Below are positions 11,149 through 19,499 of a DNA stretch of 38,661 nt, one piece after another. Origin of the DNA: an uncultured Victivallales bacterium (GTDB taxonomy: Bacteria; Verrucomicrobiota; Lentisphaeria; Oligosphaerales; JAFGRS01); NCBI GenBank assembly GCA_903837355.1, contig CAILUI010000330.1:1-38661 (forward strand), read 5' to 3'. Below the pieces are notes generated by a model. It did not search any database. It was not told the origin of the DNA and saw only the letters and a list, made by a program, of their open reading frames with translations. How positions within the stretch are numbered: position 1 is the stretch's first letter; each line of letters starts with the position of its first letter. The position numbers and the translations under genes were made by a program.

Positions 11149-12869
11149 AGGGTCATGCCATGCTGCAGGTTACCGGGAGGCCCGCCGTGAACGCTCCAGA
11201 CTTACGCTACCGGGTCGGCTTTCTGGGCTGTCCGTCGCGACCCCAGATCGACTGGAACGAGGAGAACCTGGGACGACTGCAGGAGTACGGGTTCAACACC
11301 ATCCAGCTCAACATCGCCTGGGGTTCACGACCCGGCCGCGAAGCCCTCAATCTCGAGGACGTGGTGGAACTCCCCCATGACCGTGAGGCGGAGCTCGCCG
11401 GGAACACGCCCCTGTTGGGCGAGCAGTCTCCGGAGGCCCGCGCCTGGCGGCGCGACGCTCTGCGCGCGCGCATCGGCCTCTGCCGTCGACTCGGGCTGCG
11501 CACCCTCTTCCACTTCGGCGCGCCCTATGTGGGTGACCGCTTCGCCTGCGACGCCCCGGCCAACTGCCTCCTGGACGGCAGGACCACGGAGCGCTGCCAG
11601 GTCCTGCTCCAGGCCTTCGCCCGCGAGTTCCCGGGGGTCGATGACATCCTCGTCTACACCTATGACCAGCACGCCTGGCTGTGCAGCGAGTTCGGACCGT
11701 GTCCCCGCTGCACCGGGAAGCCCCTGGCGGAGCGGGTGGTCCCCTTCCTGGAGGGCCTGGCGGCAACGTGGCGCGAGGCAGCAAACCCGGAGGGCCGGCT
11801 CTGGTGGGAGCCCTGGGAGTTGTCCGCAGGCCAGGTTCTGCAATGCGTTGAGAAAGTCCACCCGGCCGGCTTCGGCCTGGCGCTGCACGCCAACATCGCC
11901 GAGGTGATGGGCAGCCTGCCGGCAGACCGGTGGTTCAAGAACACGGTTGCCCTGGCCGCTCAGCGTGGGATCCCCGCGCTCGGCGAGTACTGGCTCGGCG
12001 GCCCCAGCGAGGAGGTGGAACCCTACACGCACCTGGCCTATCCCCTGGTCACACTCAGAGGACTGCAGGCCTTGGCCGCGGTCCCTGAACTGGCCGGAAT
12101 CAAGGAGTACTACGGTCTCCTGCCGGACCAGGAGGACCCGAACCTGCGCCTGACCGGGCTCTTCTTCAGCAACCCGGCCATCGACGCGGAAACGGCCTTG
12201 GCGAAGCTGGCCGAGCCCTACGCCGGTGCGGCAGCGGCGGTAATCCAGTTCTGGCGCCTGACCAGCGAAGCCATGGATCTCTTCCCCTGGGATGCGAGTT
12301 GGCTGATGCGCGCCATCGGGCGCAGCGATCCGGCCCACAGCCTCAGCGCCGCCATCGTCCGCGGCGTGCCTTGGCATACGCCCAGTTGGTGCTCCACGCG
12401 GCGCAGTTTGTTCATGGTCGTGGACACCGCGGCGCCCCCGGATCCCTGGATGCTCGAGGACATTCAACTGCGCTGCGAACTGGCCGCGGAGAGGATGCAG
12501 CGCGCCCTGGCTCTGGAAGCCGCCATCGTGGCCGGTGAGCCGCGCGCGCTGCGAGCCGGAACGCGGCAGGGCCTGGCGGAACTGCGCGAGTTCCGGCGCC
12601 GCGTCCTCGCCTATGCCTACCACGGCCGGGAGACCAATCTGGCCACCGCTATCCGCGAACGCCGGAAGCGTGGGCTGGAGGTGCCGGAAAGCGTGTGGCA
12701 GGAACTGAAAGCCACCCTAATACAGGACCAGGCCAACCAGGGACAGGAGGAGCCTGTCGGCGCGGCACTGGCCCTGCTCGAGTCCGATCCAGAACGCTTC
12801 CTGGCGGTCTACTTCATCGAGGCGGAAGACCGCATCTCCAAGGGCTACAACAGCGTGACATCCCGATGA
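11145..12869 (+). CDS. Glycoside-hydrolase-like TIM-barrel protein, uncharacterised
   Basis: The product is 574 residues and has no signal peptide, so it is probably cytoplasmic. The N-terminal half reads like a (beta/alpha)8 barrel of a glycosidase or related enzyme: YGFNTIQLNIAWGS, LGLRTLFHFGAPY, VDDILVYTYDQHAW, LWWEPWE. A cysteine cluster (C180, C186, C189 in CSEFGPCPRC) resembles the CxC/CxxC knots seen in DUF4838-type proteins. The C-terminal 150 residues are mostly helical. I cannot assign a family or catalytic residues. The ATG at 11145 overlaps the upstream stop (ATGA). A GTG at 11187, 6 nt after GGGAGG (11175-11180), is an alternative start and would remove 14 residues. The 3' end overlaps the next start (ATGA, 12866-12869). 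Confidence 0.75.
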   Translation: MKGHAMLQVTGRPAVNAPDLRYRVGFLGCPSRPQIDWNEENLGRLQEYGFNTIQLNIAWGSRPGREALNLEDVVELPHDREAELAGNTPLLGEQSPEARAWRRDALRARIGLCRRLGLRTLFHFGAPYVGDRFACDAPANCLLDGRTTERCQVLLQAFAREFPGVDDILVYTYDQHAWLCSEFGPCPRCTGKPLAERVVPFLEGLAATWREAANPEGRLWWEPWELSAGQVLQCVEKVHPAGFGLALHANIAEVMGSLPADRWFKNTVALAAQRGIPALGEYWLGGPSEEVEPYTHLAYPLVTLRGLQALAAVPELAGIKEYYGLLPDQEDPNLRLTGLFFSNPAIDAETALAKLAEPYAGAAAAVIQFWRLTSEAMDLFPWDASWLMRAIGRSDPAHSLSAAIVRGVPWHTPSWCSTRRSLFMVVDTAAPPDPWMLEDIQLRCELAAERMQRALALEAAIVAGEPRALRAGTRQGLAELREFRRRVLAYAYHGRETNLATAIRERRKRGLEVPESVWQELKATLIQDQANQGQEEPVGAALALLESDPERFLAVYFIEAEDRISKGYNSVTSR

Positions 12870-15289
12870 GCCGATACCTTCTCCTTCTCGGTCCGTTGGT
12901 GATGGCTTTCGGCTGTGTGCAACTGCAGCCAGCGGCGGCCCCCGCGGGCGGGCGCCAGCTCTCGGGCTACATCGGCGCCCACCCGCTGGCCTATGCTGTC
13001 CAGACGATCCGTGGCGAGGCCACCTACGCGCTGGCCGGACAGCCCGACTACCTGGCGGTTACGGAGGTCTACCCGGATGTCCCGGATGCGGTGCAGTACC
13101 GTTACAGCCTGCGGCTCGACGGCCTCGGGTCCTATGCGCGCTGCCAGACCAGCAAGGGCTTTGGCCCCACCACCTATTTTATCCGGACCGGCCAGCGCCC
13201 CCTCGGCAAGATCAGGATCTGCGCCGGCCCCAACTCATCGCGCCATCCCGTCAGCCTCGCGGCCGTCCGTGGCCTCCACGCGTCCGAGCTTCAGGAGCTC
13301 CTTGACGCGGACGATTTCAGAATCATGGGCTTGATCCCGGCCCACCTCGGACCTGCTGAGCGCGATCGCCTGGCCCGACAGTTGAGTGAGCAACTGGGCA
13401 GCCGACCGGAGTACCACATCAGCAAGGGGGTCAGCGCCGAGATCTTCTATGCCAGCCGGGATACGGCGGGCGTGAGGGATCAGTTGCTGGCGTGGCAGAG
13501 CGTGGCCCGCCAGTACCACCTGCCGGTGATGCTCGGGCTGGTCTCCTGGTGGGCCGGGACGCCGCTGGGCGTGCCCGATGGGCTCGGGGGAACCTTCGGT
13601 GACATCACCTACCAGCAGATCTGCTACGCCCCCGACCTGGAGCTGCCGGAGAGCCCGGTGCTGCGCGCACTTTTGGGCGACCGCTATGACCGGCACTACC
13701 GGCTCACGATCCCAAACCAGTGGAGCAATACTCCCTGGCTGACGATGAACAACGACGTTCTCAACCGCTACCGGTACCAGCGCCTGGACGAGGTGGTCGG
13801 ACAACTGCGTGAAGTCTGTGCCGGAGACGCCTCGTGGCTGCATTCCGTGTTCCTTGAGAACGAACCACGCTACTGGGATAAGCAGTGCGACCAGCAGGGC
13901 CGGAATCTCTGGGCCGACTTCAACCCCGGCACGGTTGCGGCCGCCCGCCAAGCTGGCCTCGAGCTGAACCCGGCCGACGGGCTTGCCCCCGCCGAACTCG
14001 CCTGGCTCTTCCGAAACGTCGGCAGGTACAATCAGGAAACGGTCAACGGTGTGGCGAGGGCGCTCTCCCGGCAGATGCCCGCTCTGAACCTGCCCGTGTA
14101 TACACATGCGCTTGAGTATCCGGATTTCACCTTCCCTGGGAAGCCGCTCAACCACACGCAGTCAGAGTGGGCCTACGCCAAGGGTGCGCGCACCGGCATC
14201 GAGGGCGTCCTGAACATGCCCGGCGATTTCAACCGGGTGCGCGAATGGGGACGGTGGGCCAACGTCAACCGTGAGGAAGGCGGCTGGCCCACCGATCTGT
14301 CGCTATGGGACCTGCGTATCAGCTACATGATGGGCGCTGACCTCTACAACAGCTACAACTGGCACTCGTCTTCGAATCGCCTGGCCTACGTGGAGGAGTT
14401 CCTCCGGGAATTGCCGGTGGTGCGCCTGCCGCCGGCCAGGGCGGAATGCACGGCCACAAACCAGATCCGCATCGCGACACCCATGAAACTCCAGGCGTTC
14501 ACACGGGTTGAACTGCCGGTGGAGGTCCGGGAAACGTTCAAGGGCCGGTTGACGCTCGTGGTTGCGGATGCCGTCAGAACCCATACTGCCGTCAACCTCG
14601 CGCGCGGCGCCAAGGTCTCCGCATCCTCGGTTGACAGCACCGACGGGTACAGCGTAACCAGCGTGAACGATGGCAACACCAGCACCGCCTGCGGCCCCCC
14701 GATGAGTTGGGCGAACCGCGCTGGCGCGCAGATGCCGCAGTGGGTGGAACTCGACTTCGGCACGGAGCAGACGTTCAATACCGTCGAAGTGCTTACGAGC
14801 GAAGGGTATGAGCTGCGCGACTTCCAGGTCCAATATCGGAGCAGCACGGACTGGCTCGCCGCCGGAGAACCTGTTGCCGACAATACCGAGGTCCAGCGCA
14901 CCATCACCTTCGCCACCGTGACCGCCTCGAGGCTACGCATCGCCTGCAACCGCGGCCCCGCGTGCCAGCCGGAGTTCGTCCGGGTCAATGAAGTCGAGGT
15001 GTACAATGAGGTGGAACCGCAGGCGTCTCGCGGCGACTTCTGCCCGTCCATGCCGGCGACGGTGGACCTTGCCCCCGGCCGCCACGTCGTTGCCTTTGAC
15101 TTCCCCACACCCGCCGAGAGCCGCTACCAGCGCCGGGCGCTGCTTACACTCAGTTGCGAGCCGGATGGGGCCGCGGGGGCCGGTGCGGTCGCTCTCAGCG
15201 CCGATTCGGCCACCGGGTTGATGCTGGCGCTGGATCTCCGGGCCCAGCGCGCCCTAAGCCTGTGGGTCATCAACGGCGCCCCGCGCTAG
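12866..15289 (+). CDS. Probable lipoprotein with glycoside-hydrolase-like region and F5/8 type C (discoidin) domain
   Basis: The 807-residue product has a short lipoprotein-like signal (MAFGC, Cys17). A long central region of about 150-520 carries barrel-like motifs such as YHLPVMLGLVSWWAG, WLHSVFLENEPRYW and YMMGADLYNSYNWHSS. The ENEP segment recalls the acid/base region of GH-A-type glycosidases, but I cannot place it in a numbered family. From about residue 577 to 715 lies a clear F5/8 type C domain, from NLARGAKVSASS through PQWVELDFGTEQTFNTVEV to VNEVEVYNE. Such domains bind carbohydrate. It is the last gene of the operon that starts at 5339, begins at an ATGA overlap and ends with TAG, 36 nt from the convergent kinase gene. 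The product probably acts on a glycan at the cell surface. Confidence 0.75.
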   Translation: MSRYLLLLGPLVMAFGCVQLQPAAAPAGGRQLSGYIGAHPLAYAVQTIRGEATYALAGQPDYLAVTEVYPDVPDAVQYRYSLRLDGLGSYARCQTSKGFGPTTYFIRTGQRPLGKIRICAGPNSSRHPVSLAAVRGLHASELQELLDADDFRIMGLIPAHLGPAERDRLARQLSEQLGSRPEYHISKGVSAEIFYASRDTAGVRDQLLAWQSVARQYHLPVMLGLVSWWAGTPLGVPDGLGGTFGDITYQQICYAPDLELPESPVLRALLGDRYDRHYRLTIPNQWSNTPWLTMNNDVLNRYRYQRLDEVVGQLREVCAGDASWLHSVFLENEPRYWDKQCDQQGRNLWADFNPGTVAAARQAGLELNPADGLAPAELAWLFRNVGRYNQETVNGVARALSRQMPALNLPVYTHALEYPDFTFPGKPLNHTQSEWAYAKGARTGIEGVLNMPGDFNRVREWGRWANVNREEGGWPTDLSLWDLRISYMMGADLYNSYNWHSSSNRLAYVEEFLRELPVVRLPPARAECTATNQIRIATPMKLQAFTRVELPVEVRETFKGRLTLVVADAVRTHTAVNLARGAKVSASSVDSTDGYSVTSVNDGNTSTACGPPMSWANRAGAQMPQWVELDFGTEQTFNTVEVLTSEGYELRDFQVQYRSSTDWLAAGEPVADNTEVQRTITFATVTASRLRIACNRGPACQPEFVRVNEVEVYNEVEPQASRGDFCPSMPATVDLAPGRHVVAFDFPTPAESRYQRRALLTLSCEPDGAAGAGAVALSADSATGLMLALDLRAQRALSLWVINGAPR

Positions 15290-15325
15290 GGTCTGCAGCA
15301 GTGTCGCATCCAGACGGCGCCGCCT

Positions 15326-16543
15326 CTATCCGGAACTGCTTGGAGCCGCTGGCGGCAGCGGTATGCGCACCTCGACCTCCGTGCCGGCGCCACGAGCGGA
15401 ACTGACCTTCAGAGCACCGCCCACGTAGGTGGCGCGCTCGGTCATGCTGAGCAGTCCCAGGCCGTCCTTCGCCTCCCGTCGGCTCAGGTGTTGCTTCGGA
15501 TCGAAGCCGACGCCATCGTCTTTGACGACCAACCGCACCTCGTTGTCCTGTCGCCGCAGGCGCACCGTGACCTGGTGGGCGTGGGCGTGCTTCTCCACGT
15601 TCTCCACACTCTCCTGGAAGATCCGGTAGAGCGCCAGTTCGACGTCGGCGGGCAGGCGTGCGGTCAGGCGTGCACAGGTTAGCTTCACCGGTACGCCCGT
15701 CCGCGCCGCAAATTCCGTGCTGGTGTTGTGCAGGACCGCGACGAGCCCCAGTTGGGCAAGCACACTGGGCCGCAGATTGCGCGCGAGCCGCTCCGCCTCC
15801 TCCGCCGCCTCACTGAGCATCCCGCACAGTTCCATCGCCGCGGCCTTGGCTGTGCTGCCGCGCGCGGAAAGTCGGCGCGCCAGTACCTGGCTACGGAAGA
15901 GAATGGCACAGAGAAGCTGGGTGATGTGGTCGTGCAAGACCAAGGCCACGCGTGCACGCTCCGCCTCCTGCACCTGCACGACGCGCTGCGTCAAGGCCCG
16001 CAGTAGCTCCTCGGTCCGCCGGGCCTCGGTCAAGTCCGTTACCACCATCCCCAGGATGGCGGGACTGCTGCCACCAGGTGCCAGTGGACGAACGGAAACC
16101 TGCACCGACAGCAGCGAGCCGTCTTCGGCACGCAACTGCACCTGTGTCTTGGAGCCGCACTCGTCGGCCCGCCGCAGCAGCGGCCGGAGCGTCGCCCGAT
16201 CTCCGGCCGCGAGAAAACGGCGCAGAGAACTGCCCATCACCCGCTCCAACGGGCACTTGACCATCCTCGCAAAACACTGATTGGCATACAAAATCGTCGC
16301 GTCAGCGGTCAGCGTCAGCGCGCCCTCGTTCATGGACTCGATCAGTACGCGGTAGGCATGCTCGGCGCCTTGTAGCGTGAACACCTGGGGACCCTGCTCG
16401 CCCGCGACCACCACCGCATCCACTTCGCCGCTGCGGATCGCGCGCAGCGTTTCCTCGGCCTCGCTCAGGCGCGCGCGCAGGTCGGCCAGGGCGCCGGAGG
16501 GTTCAGGGCTGGGAACGGCGGATGGTACGCTGGCTGTCCTCAC
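15326..16543 (-). CDS. PAS-domain sensor histidine kinase, HisKA_3 (NarL/DesK) type
   Basis: This is a cytoplasmic kinase of 405 residues with no transmembrane segment. A short coiled coil (20-40) precedes a PAS domain at about 62-175 (LIESMNEGALTLTADATILYANQCF). A HisKA_3 dimerisation helix has the phospho-acceptor H204 (ERARVALVLHDHITQLL). An HATPase_c domain has an N-box at 310-322 (QESVENVEKHAHA), a G1 box DDGVGF at about 342-347 and a G2 box GLGL at 361-364. All catalytic boxes look intact. The GTG start overlaps the kaiB2 stop (16540-16543), with AGAGG upstream. Kinases of this kind often accompany non-cyanobacterial kaiC/kaiB genes, so it probably passes the Kai state to an unlinked response regulator; none is in this window. 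Confidence 0.92.
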   Translation of the reverse strand: MRTASVPSAVPSPEPSGALADLRARLSEAEETLRAIRSGEVDAVVVAGEQGPQVFTLQGAEHAYRVLIESMNEGALTLTADATILYANQCFARMVKCPLERVMGSSLRRFLAAGDRATLRPLLRRADECGSKTQVQLRAEDGSLLSVQVSVRPLAPGGSSPAILGMVVTDLTEARRTEELLRALTQRVVQVQEAERARVALVLHDHITQLLCAILFRSQVLARRLSARGSTAKAAAMELCGMLSEAAEEAERLARNLRPSVLAQLGLVAVLHNTSTEFAARTGVPVKLTCARLTARLPADVELALYRIFQESVENVEKHAHAHQVTVRLRRQDNEVRLVVKDDGVGFDPKQHLSRREAKDGLGLLSMTERATYVGGALKVSSARGAGTEVEVRIPLPPAAPSSSG

Positions 16544-16893
16544 CGGGGCCTCTTACCGCGTGTGTCCAAGTTCATCCCGACGAACAGGTTGGTGGCGCTG
16601 GACAGATCGCCGATGAGACGGCGTACCGGACGCGGGAACTCCCTCACCAAGGTCGGGGTGGCAACGATCTGGCCGGCACGCGCCAGCAGGGGCTGCTGGT
16701 AGATGTCGATCACCTCCAGATCATACTCGCCCTTGAGCTCGGCTTCGCACAGCCTACGAACACCGAGCAGAGCCTGCTGAGAGCGTGCGCAGGCCCCCGC
16801 CACGTAGAGCCGCAGGACGTGCCTCTCTGTGCATCGAGTCGCCAGTGCCTTCTCGAAAGCCACAGTCGCGCGGTTGCTTGTACTTGGTTCCAC
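16540..16893 (-). CDS. KaiB-family protein, second and more divergent copy
   Basis: The 117-residue product matches KaiB over its whole core: LRLYVAGACARS, YDLEVIDIYQQPLLARAGQIVATPTLVREFPRPVRRLIGDLSS. KaiB proteins have a thioredoxin-like fold; the best-studied ones switch fold to bind KaiC. This copy has a longer N-terminal arm (about 23 residues) and a basic, RGKRPR-ending tail in place of the usual end. It also differs from its neighbour at the NTP/QTP position of the first loop (here ACARS). It starts at GTG, 15 nt after the stop of the first kaiB, and overlaps the kinase gene by four bases. It may bind KaiC in competition with the first KaiB or link to the kinase; that is inference. Confidence 0.9.
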   Translation of the reverse strand: MEPSTSNRATVAFEKALATRCTERHVLRLYVAGACARSQQALLGVRRLCEAELKGEYDLEVIDIYQQPLLARAGQIVATPTLVREFPRPVRRLIGDLSSATNLFVGMNLDTRGKRPR

Positions 16894-16908
16894 GAACAGT
16901 CGTCTCGG

Positions 16909-17238
16909 TTAGTCGGCGGAGCGCAGATCCAGCCCGCTGAGCACGCGTTCGACATTCGATAGATCGCCAATAACCCTAAGCACAGGTTGCGGCAGCTTGC
17001 GCACCAGCGTGGGAATGGCCAGAATCTGGTCGCCATGAGAGAGCTGAGGCTGCTCCAGCAGATCAACCACCTCGATGTCATAACGGCCGCTGAGGTGATT
17101 CTCACAGATCCGCGTGAGGTTCGCAAACGCCGTCAGCGACTTGGGTGTCTGACCGGCCACGTAGAGGCGAAGTTGCCAGAGCTTCGCTGGCGGGCGGGGC
17201 AAAGCGGGCCTCGGTTGTTCGACAGGGTGTGCGTTCAT
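16909..17238 (-). CDS. kaiB: KaiB-family protein, canonical copy
   Basis: The 109-residue product is closely KaiB-like: LRLYVAGQTPKSLTAFANL, YDIEVVDLLEQPQLSHGDQILAIPTLVRKLPQPV, RVIGDLSNVERVLSGLDL. The last motif is nearly identical to that of cyanobacterial KaiB. In the cyanobacterial clock KaiB binds the phosphorylated KaiC hexamer and recruits output kinases. A proline-rich N-terminal extension of about 18 residues precedes the fold. The ATG at 17238 overlaps the kaiC stop (ATGA, 17235-17238), so kaiC and kaiB are translationally coupled. A second kaiB follows directly, suggesting a tandem duplication. Confidence 0.94.
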   Translation of the reverse strand: MNAHPVEQPRPALPRPPAKLWQLRLYVAGQTPKSLTAFANLTRICENHLSGRYDIEVVDLLEQPQLSHGDQILAIPTLVRKLPQPVLRVIGDLSNVERVLSGLDLRSAD

Positions 17239-18995
17239 CCTTGGCTCTTCGCTTTGGTTCCGCCTGGGGCACGGGCCGCCACCTTGATGACGTCCGCCTG
17301 GCGCAGGCGGGCCAGTTCTGTCCGTTCGGCAGTCAACACCCGCGTTTGTGCGCCCACCTGATCGTCCTGCCGACGCAACTCCATTTCCTCGGTTTCGTAC
17401 TCGGAGCGCAACCCGGCAATCTGCTGCTCGAGGGCGGCGCGCTTGCGCTCCAGTTCGCGCTTGCGGCGCGCGGCTTCCTGCTGGCTGGCCAGTTTCTCGG
17501 CCTTCTCGCGAGCTGCCTGCGCCACGCGGGACGCGCCCGTCAAGACGCCGCTGGGACCGATGTAGGCGTCCACCAGGTCGATACCACGGCTGGAGATCAG
17601 GAACTCCCGGACCTGATTCGAGTGCGCCATGCCCCGCGCTTTGAGCACATACAGCACGCGGTTGCGTTCGCCGTTGCCCTCAAAGTCCTGCAGCAAGAGC
17701 CACGAGTCCATCAGTGATGACATGGCGATCTCACGCTGCTGCAAGACATTGCCACTGTGCGTGAGACTCGTGAAGAGCGAGGTGACTTGCCCGGCCTTCA
17801 GGAGGTCTATCAGCCGCGTCACCATGCCCTTGGTTTCGTAATCGGCCCCCGCGTACAACAGGCTGGTGATCGGGTCCACGATGACGACGGCGGGCTTGAA
17901 GGCGGCGATCTCGCGGAACATGGTGGCCAGATGCATCTCCAAGCCGCAGAGGGAGGGGCGGGCACTATGGAACCGTAACCGGCCGCGCTGGACCAGCGGC
18001 TCCAGGCGCAGGCCGATCGAGCGCATGTTGCGGACGATCTGATTCGGCGACTCCTCGAACGAGAAGAAGAGCACGCGATCGCCGCGCCGGGCAGCAGCCT
18101 GGGCAAAGCAGGCGGCGACGCTGGTCTTACCGGTGCCCGGGGTGCCGGTAAGCAAGATGCTGCTGCCGCGGAAGAAGCCCTGCCCACCGAGCATCGCGTC
18201 GAGCCGCGCAATGCCGGTGGAAATCCGCTCGTCGGACACCGTGTGGTTCAGCCCCAGCGAGGTGATGGGCAGGACGCTGAGACCCTCGGCGCCGATCAGA
18301 AAGGGGAACTCGTTGGTGCCGTGCAGCGCACCGCGGTACTTCACCACCCGCAGATGCCGCGTGGCGATCTGGTCGCTGACCCGGTGGTCGAGCAGGATAA
18401 CGCAGTCAGAGACGTACTCCTCCAGCCCGTGGCGGGTTAGCTGCTCGCGTCCACGCTCGGCCGTGATCACGGCGGTCACGCCCTTGTCCTTCAGCCAGCG
18501 AAACAGCCGGCGCAGTTCGGCGCGCAGAATGGCCTCGTTCGGCAGACCGGCGAACAGCGCCTCCAACGTGTCCAGCACCACGCGTTTGGCCCCGATGGCA
18601 TCGATCGCGTGGTTCAGCCGAACGAACAGCCCCTCCAAGTCGTACTCGCCGGTCTCCTGGATCTCACTGCGCTCAAGATAGACGTAGTCGAGCACGATCT
18701 TGCCGCGCTGAACCAGGCCCGCCAAGTCGAACCCGAGCGAGGCGACGTTACTCGTCAGTTCAGCGTCTGTCTCCTCGAAGGACATGAAGACGCCCGGCTC
18801 GTCGAACCGCTCGGCGCCGCGCACCAGGAACTCCAGGGCGAACAGGGTCTTGCCACACCCCGCACCACCGCACACCAGCGTCGGCCGCCCGCGCGGCAGC
18901 CCGCCACCCGTGATCTCGTCGAGACCATGGATGCCCGTCGGACACTTGGGGAGCGGCGAAACCGGAGACACCGACTCGGGAACGCTGGTCTTCAT
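17235..18995 (-). CDS. kaiC: KaiC-like double ATPase with C-terminal coiled coil
   Basis: The 586-residue KaiC homologue has two RecA-like domains. CI has Walker A GGAGCGKT at 43-50 and catalytic glutamates E74-E75. CII has Walker A GTPGTGKT at 284-291 and E314-E315. The segment that carries the S431/T432 phosphosites in cyanobacterial KaiC reads SS here (S426-S427, REIAMSSLMD), so the autophosphorylation sites are plausibly kept. The family's REFLISSRGI strand is present. After the CII domain a charged, heptad-like coiled coil covers about 490-568, replacing the short cyanobacterial tail to which KaiA binds. KaiC proteins with coiled-coil tails and SS sites are known from KaiA-less systems such as Rhodobacter sphaeroides. 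It is the first gene of the kaiC-kaiB-kaiB-kinase operon. Confidence 0.95.
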   Translation of the reverse strand: MKTSVPESVSPVSPLPKCPTGIHGLDEITGGGLPRGRPTLVCGGAGCGKTLFALEFLVRGAERFDEPGVFMSFEETDAELTSNVASLGFDLAGLVQRGKIVLDYVYLERSEIQETGEYDLEGLFVRLNHAIDAIGAKRVVLDTLEALFAGLPNEAILRAELRRLFRWLKDKGVTAVITAERGREQLTRHGLEEYVSDCVILLDHRVSDQIATRHLRVVKYRGALHGTNEFPFLIGAEGLSVLPITSLGLNHTVSDERISTGIARLDAMLGGQGFFRGSSILLTGTPGTGKTSVAACFAQAAARRGDRVLFFSFEESPNQIVRNMRSIGLRLEPLVQRGRLRFHSARPSLCGLEMHLATMFREIAAFKPAVVIVDPITSLLYAGADYETKGMVTRLIDLLKAGQVTSLFTSLTHSGNVLQQREIAMSSLMDSWLLLQDFEGNGERNRVLYVLKARGMAHSNQVREFLISSRGIDLVDAYIGPSGVLTGASRVAQAAREKAEKLASQQEAARRKRELERKRAALEQQIAGLRSEYETEEMELRRQDDQVGAQTRVLTAERTELARLRQADVIKVAARAPGGTKAKSQG

Positions 18996-19499
18996 GCAGG
19001 AGCATCCTTAGCCTGACCTCAACTCGCGCCGTACGCCGGGCCATCAACACCGCCGCCGCTCAGGCGACCCCGCCCGTGTCATCCGTCGCTACGCCCGCTG
19101 GCCGACTCCGCGTTGTTGAGAGTCGCCCGCACCACAACTATCGGCTACGAACGGGTCGGCCACAATGGGGTGAAACCCTACCTTTCCGGTGTCCAGCACA
19201 CCCGCGCGCAGCGCAATACCAGTGAAGTCTGCCGGACCCCTGGAGGGCGAAGCTGCCCAGGCGCGGACGCGCCGCTGAGCCACCGGCCAGAGGCCGGAGA
19301 CGGGAGACGGCTCACCGCCTGCACGCAGGTCCTGCTGGCCAGCAGGATTCGCCCTCCAATGCCTGCCCCGGACTTCGCTGAGGCATTACGGCGCGGCCCG
19401 CCATCGCCTTGCTTTCCCCCGCTCGCGGCGGCACGGTAACGGCCTAGGCAGGCACAGGTACACGGGGCACAGGCCACAGCAACGAAGGGGCACAGGCCG
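18996..19499. other. 504-nt divergent intergenic region between kaiC and the split propeller gene
   Basis: Both flanking genes are transcribed away from this region, so it must hold promoters for each, but none stands out. An open frame at 19113-19439 has no recognisable protein features and coincides with the structured repeat at 19241-19358, so I do not call it a gene. AAGGGG at 19485-19490 is the ribosome binding site for the gene at 19500. Confidence 0.6.
19241..19358. repeat. 118-nt branched inverted-repeat element
   Basis: Perfect 11-nt arms (tggagggcgaa at 19241-19251, ttcgccctcca at 19348-19358) enclose four smaller hairpins. These are GGCGC/GCGCC (19260-19273), CCGGCC/GGCCGG (19283-19297, itself framed by tgagcc/ggctca), CCTGC/GCAGG (19318-19329) and a 16-bp perfect palindrome CCTGCTGGCCAGCAGG (19331-19346). 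The layout suggests a REP/BIME-type mobile non-coding repeat or a structured RNA. The strand cannot be decided. Confidence 0.6.

Noticed and set aside
19113..19439. Open frame of 108 codons in the kaiC upstream gap
   Set aside because: It runs through the branched inverted repeat, has no ribosome binding site and no protein-like composition.
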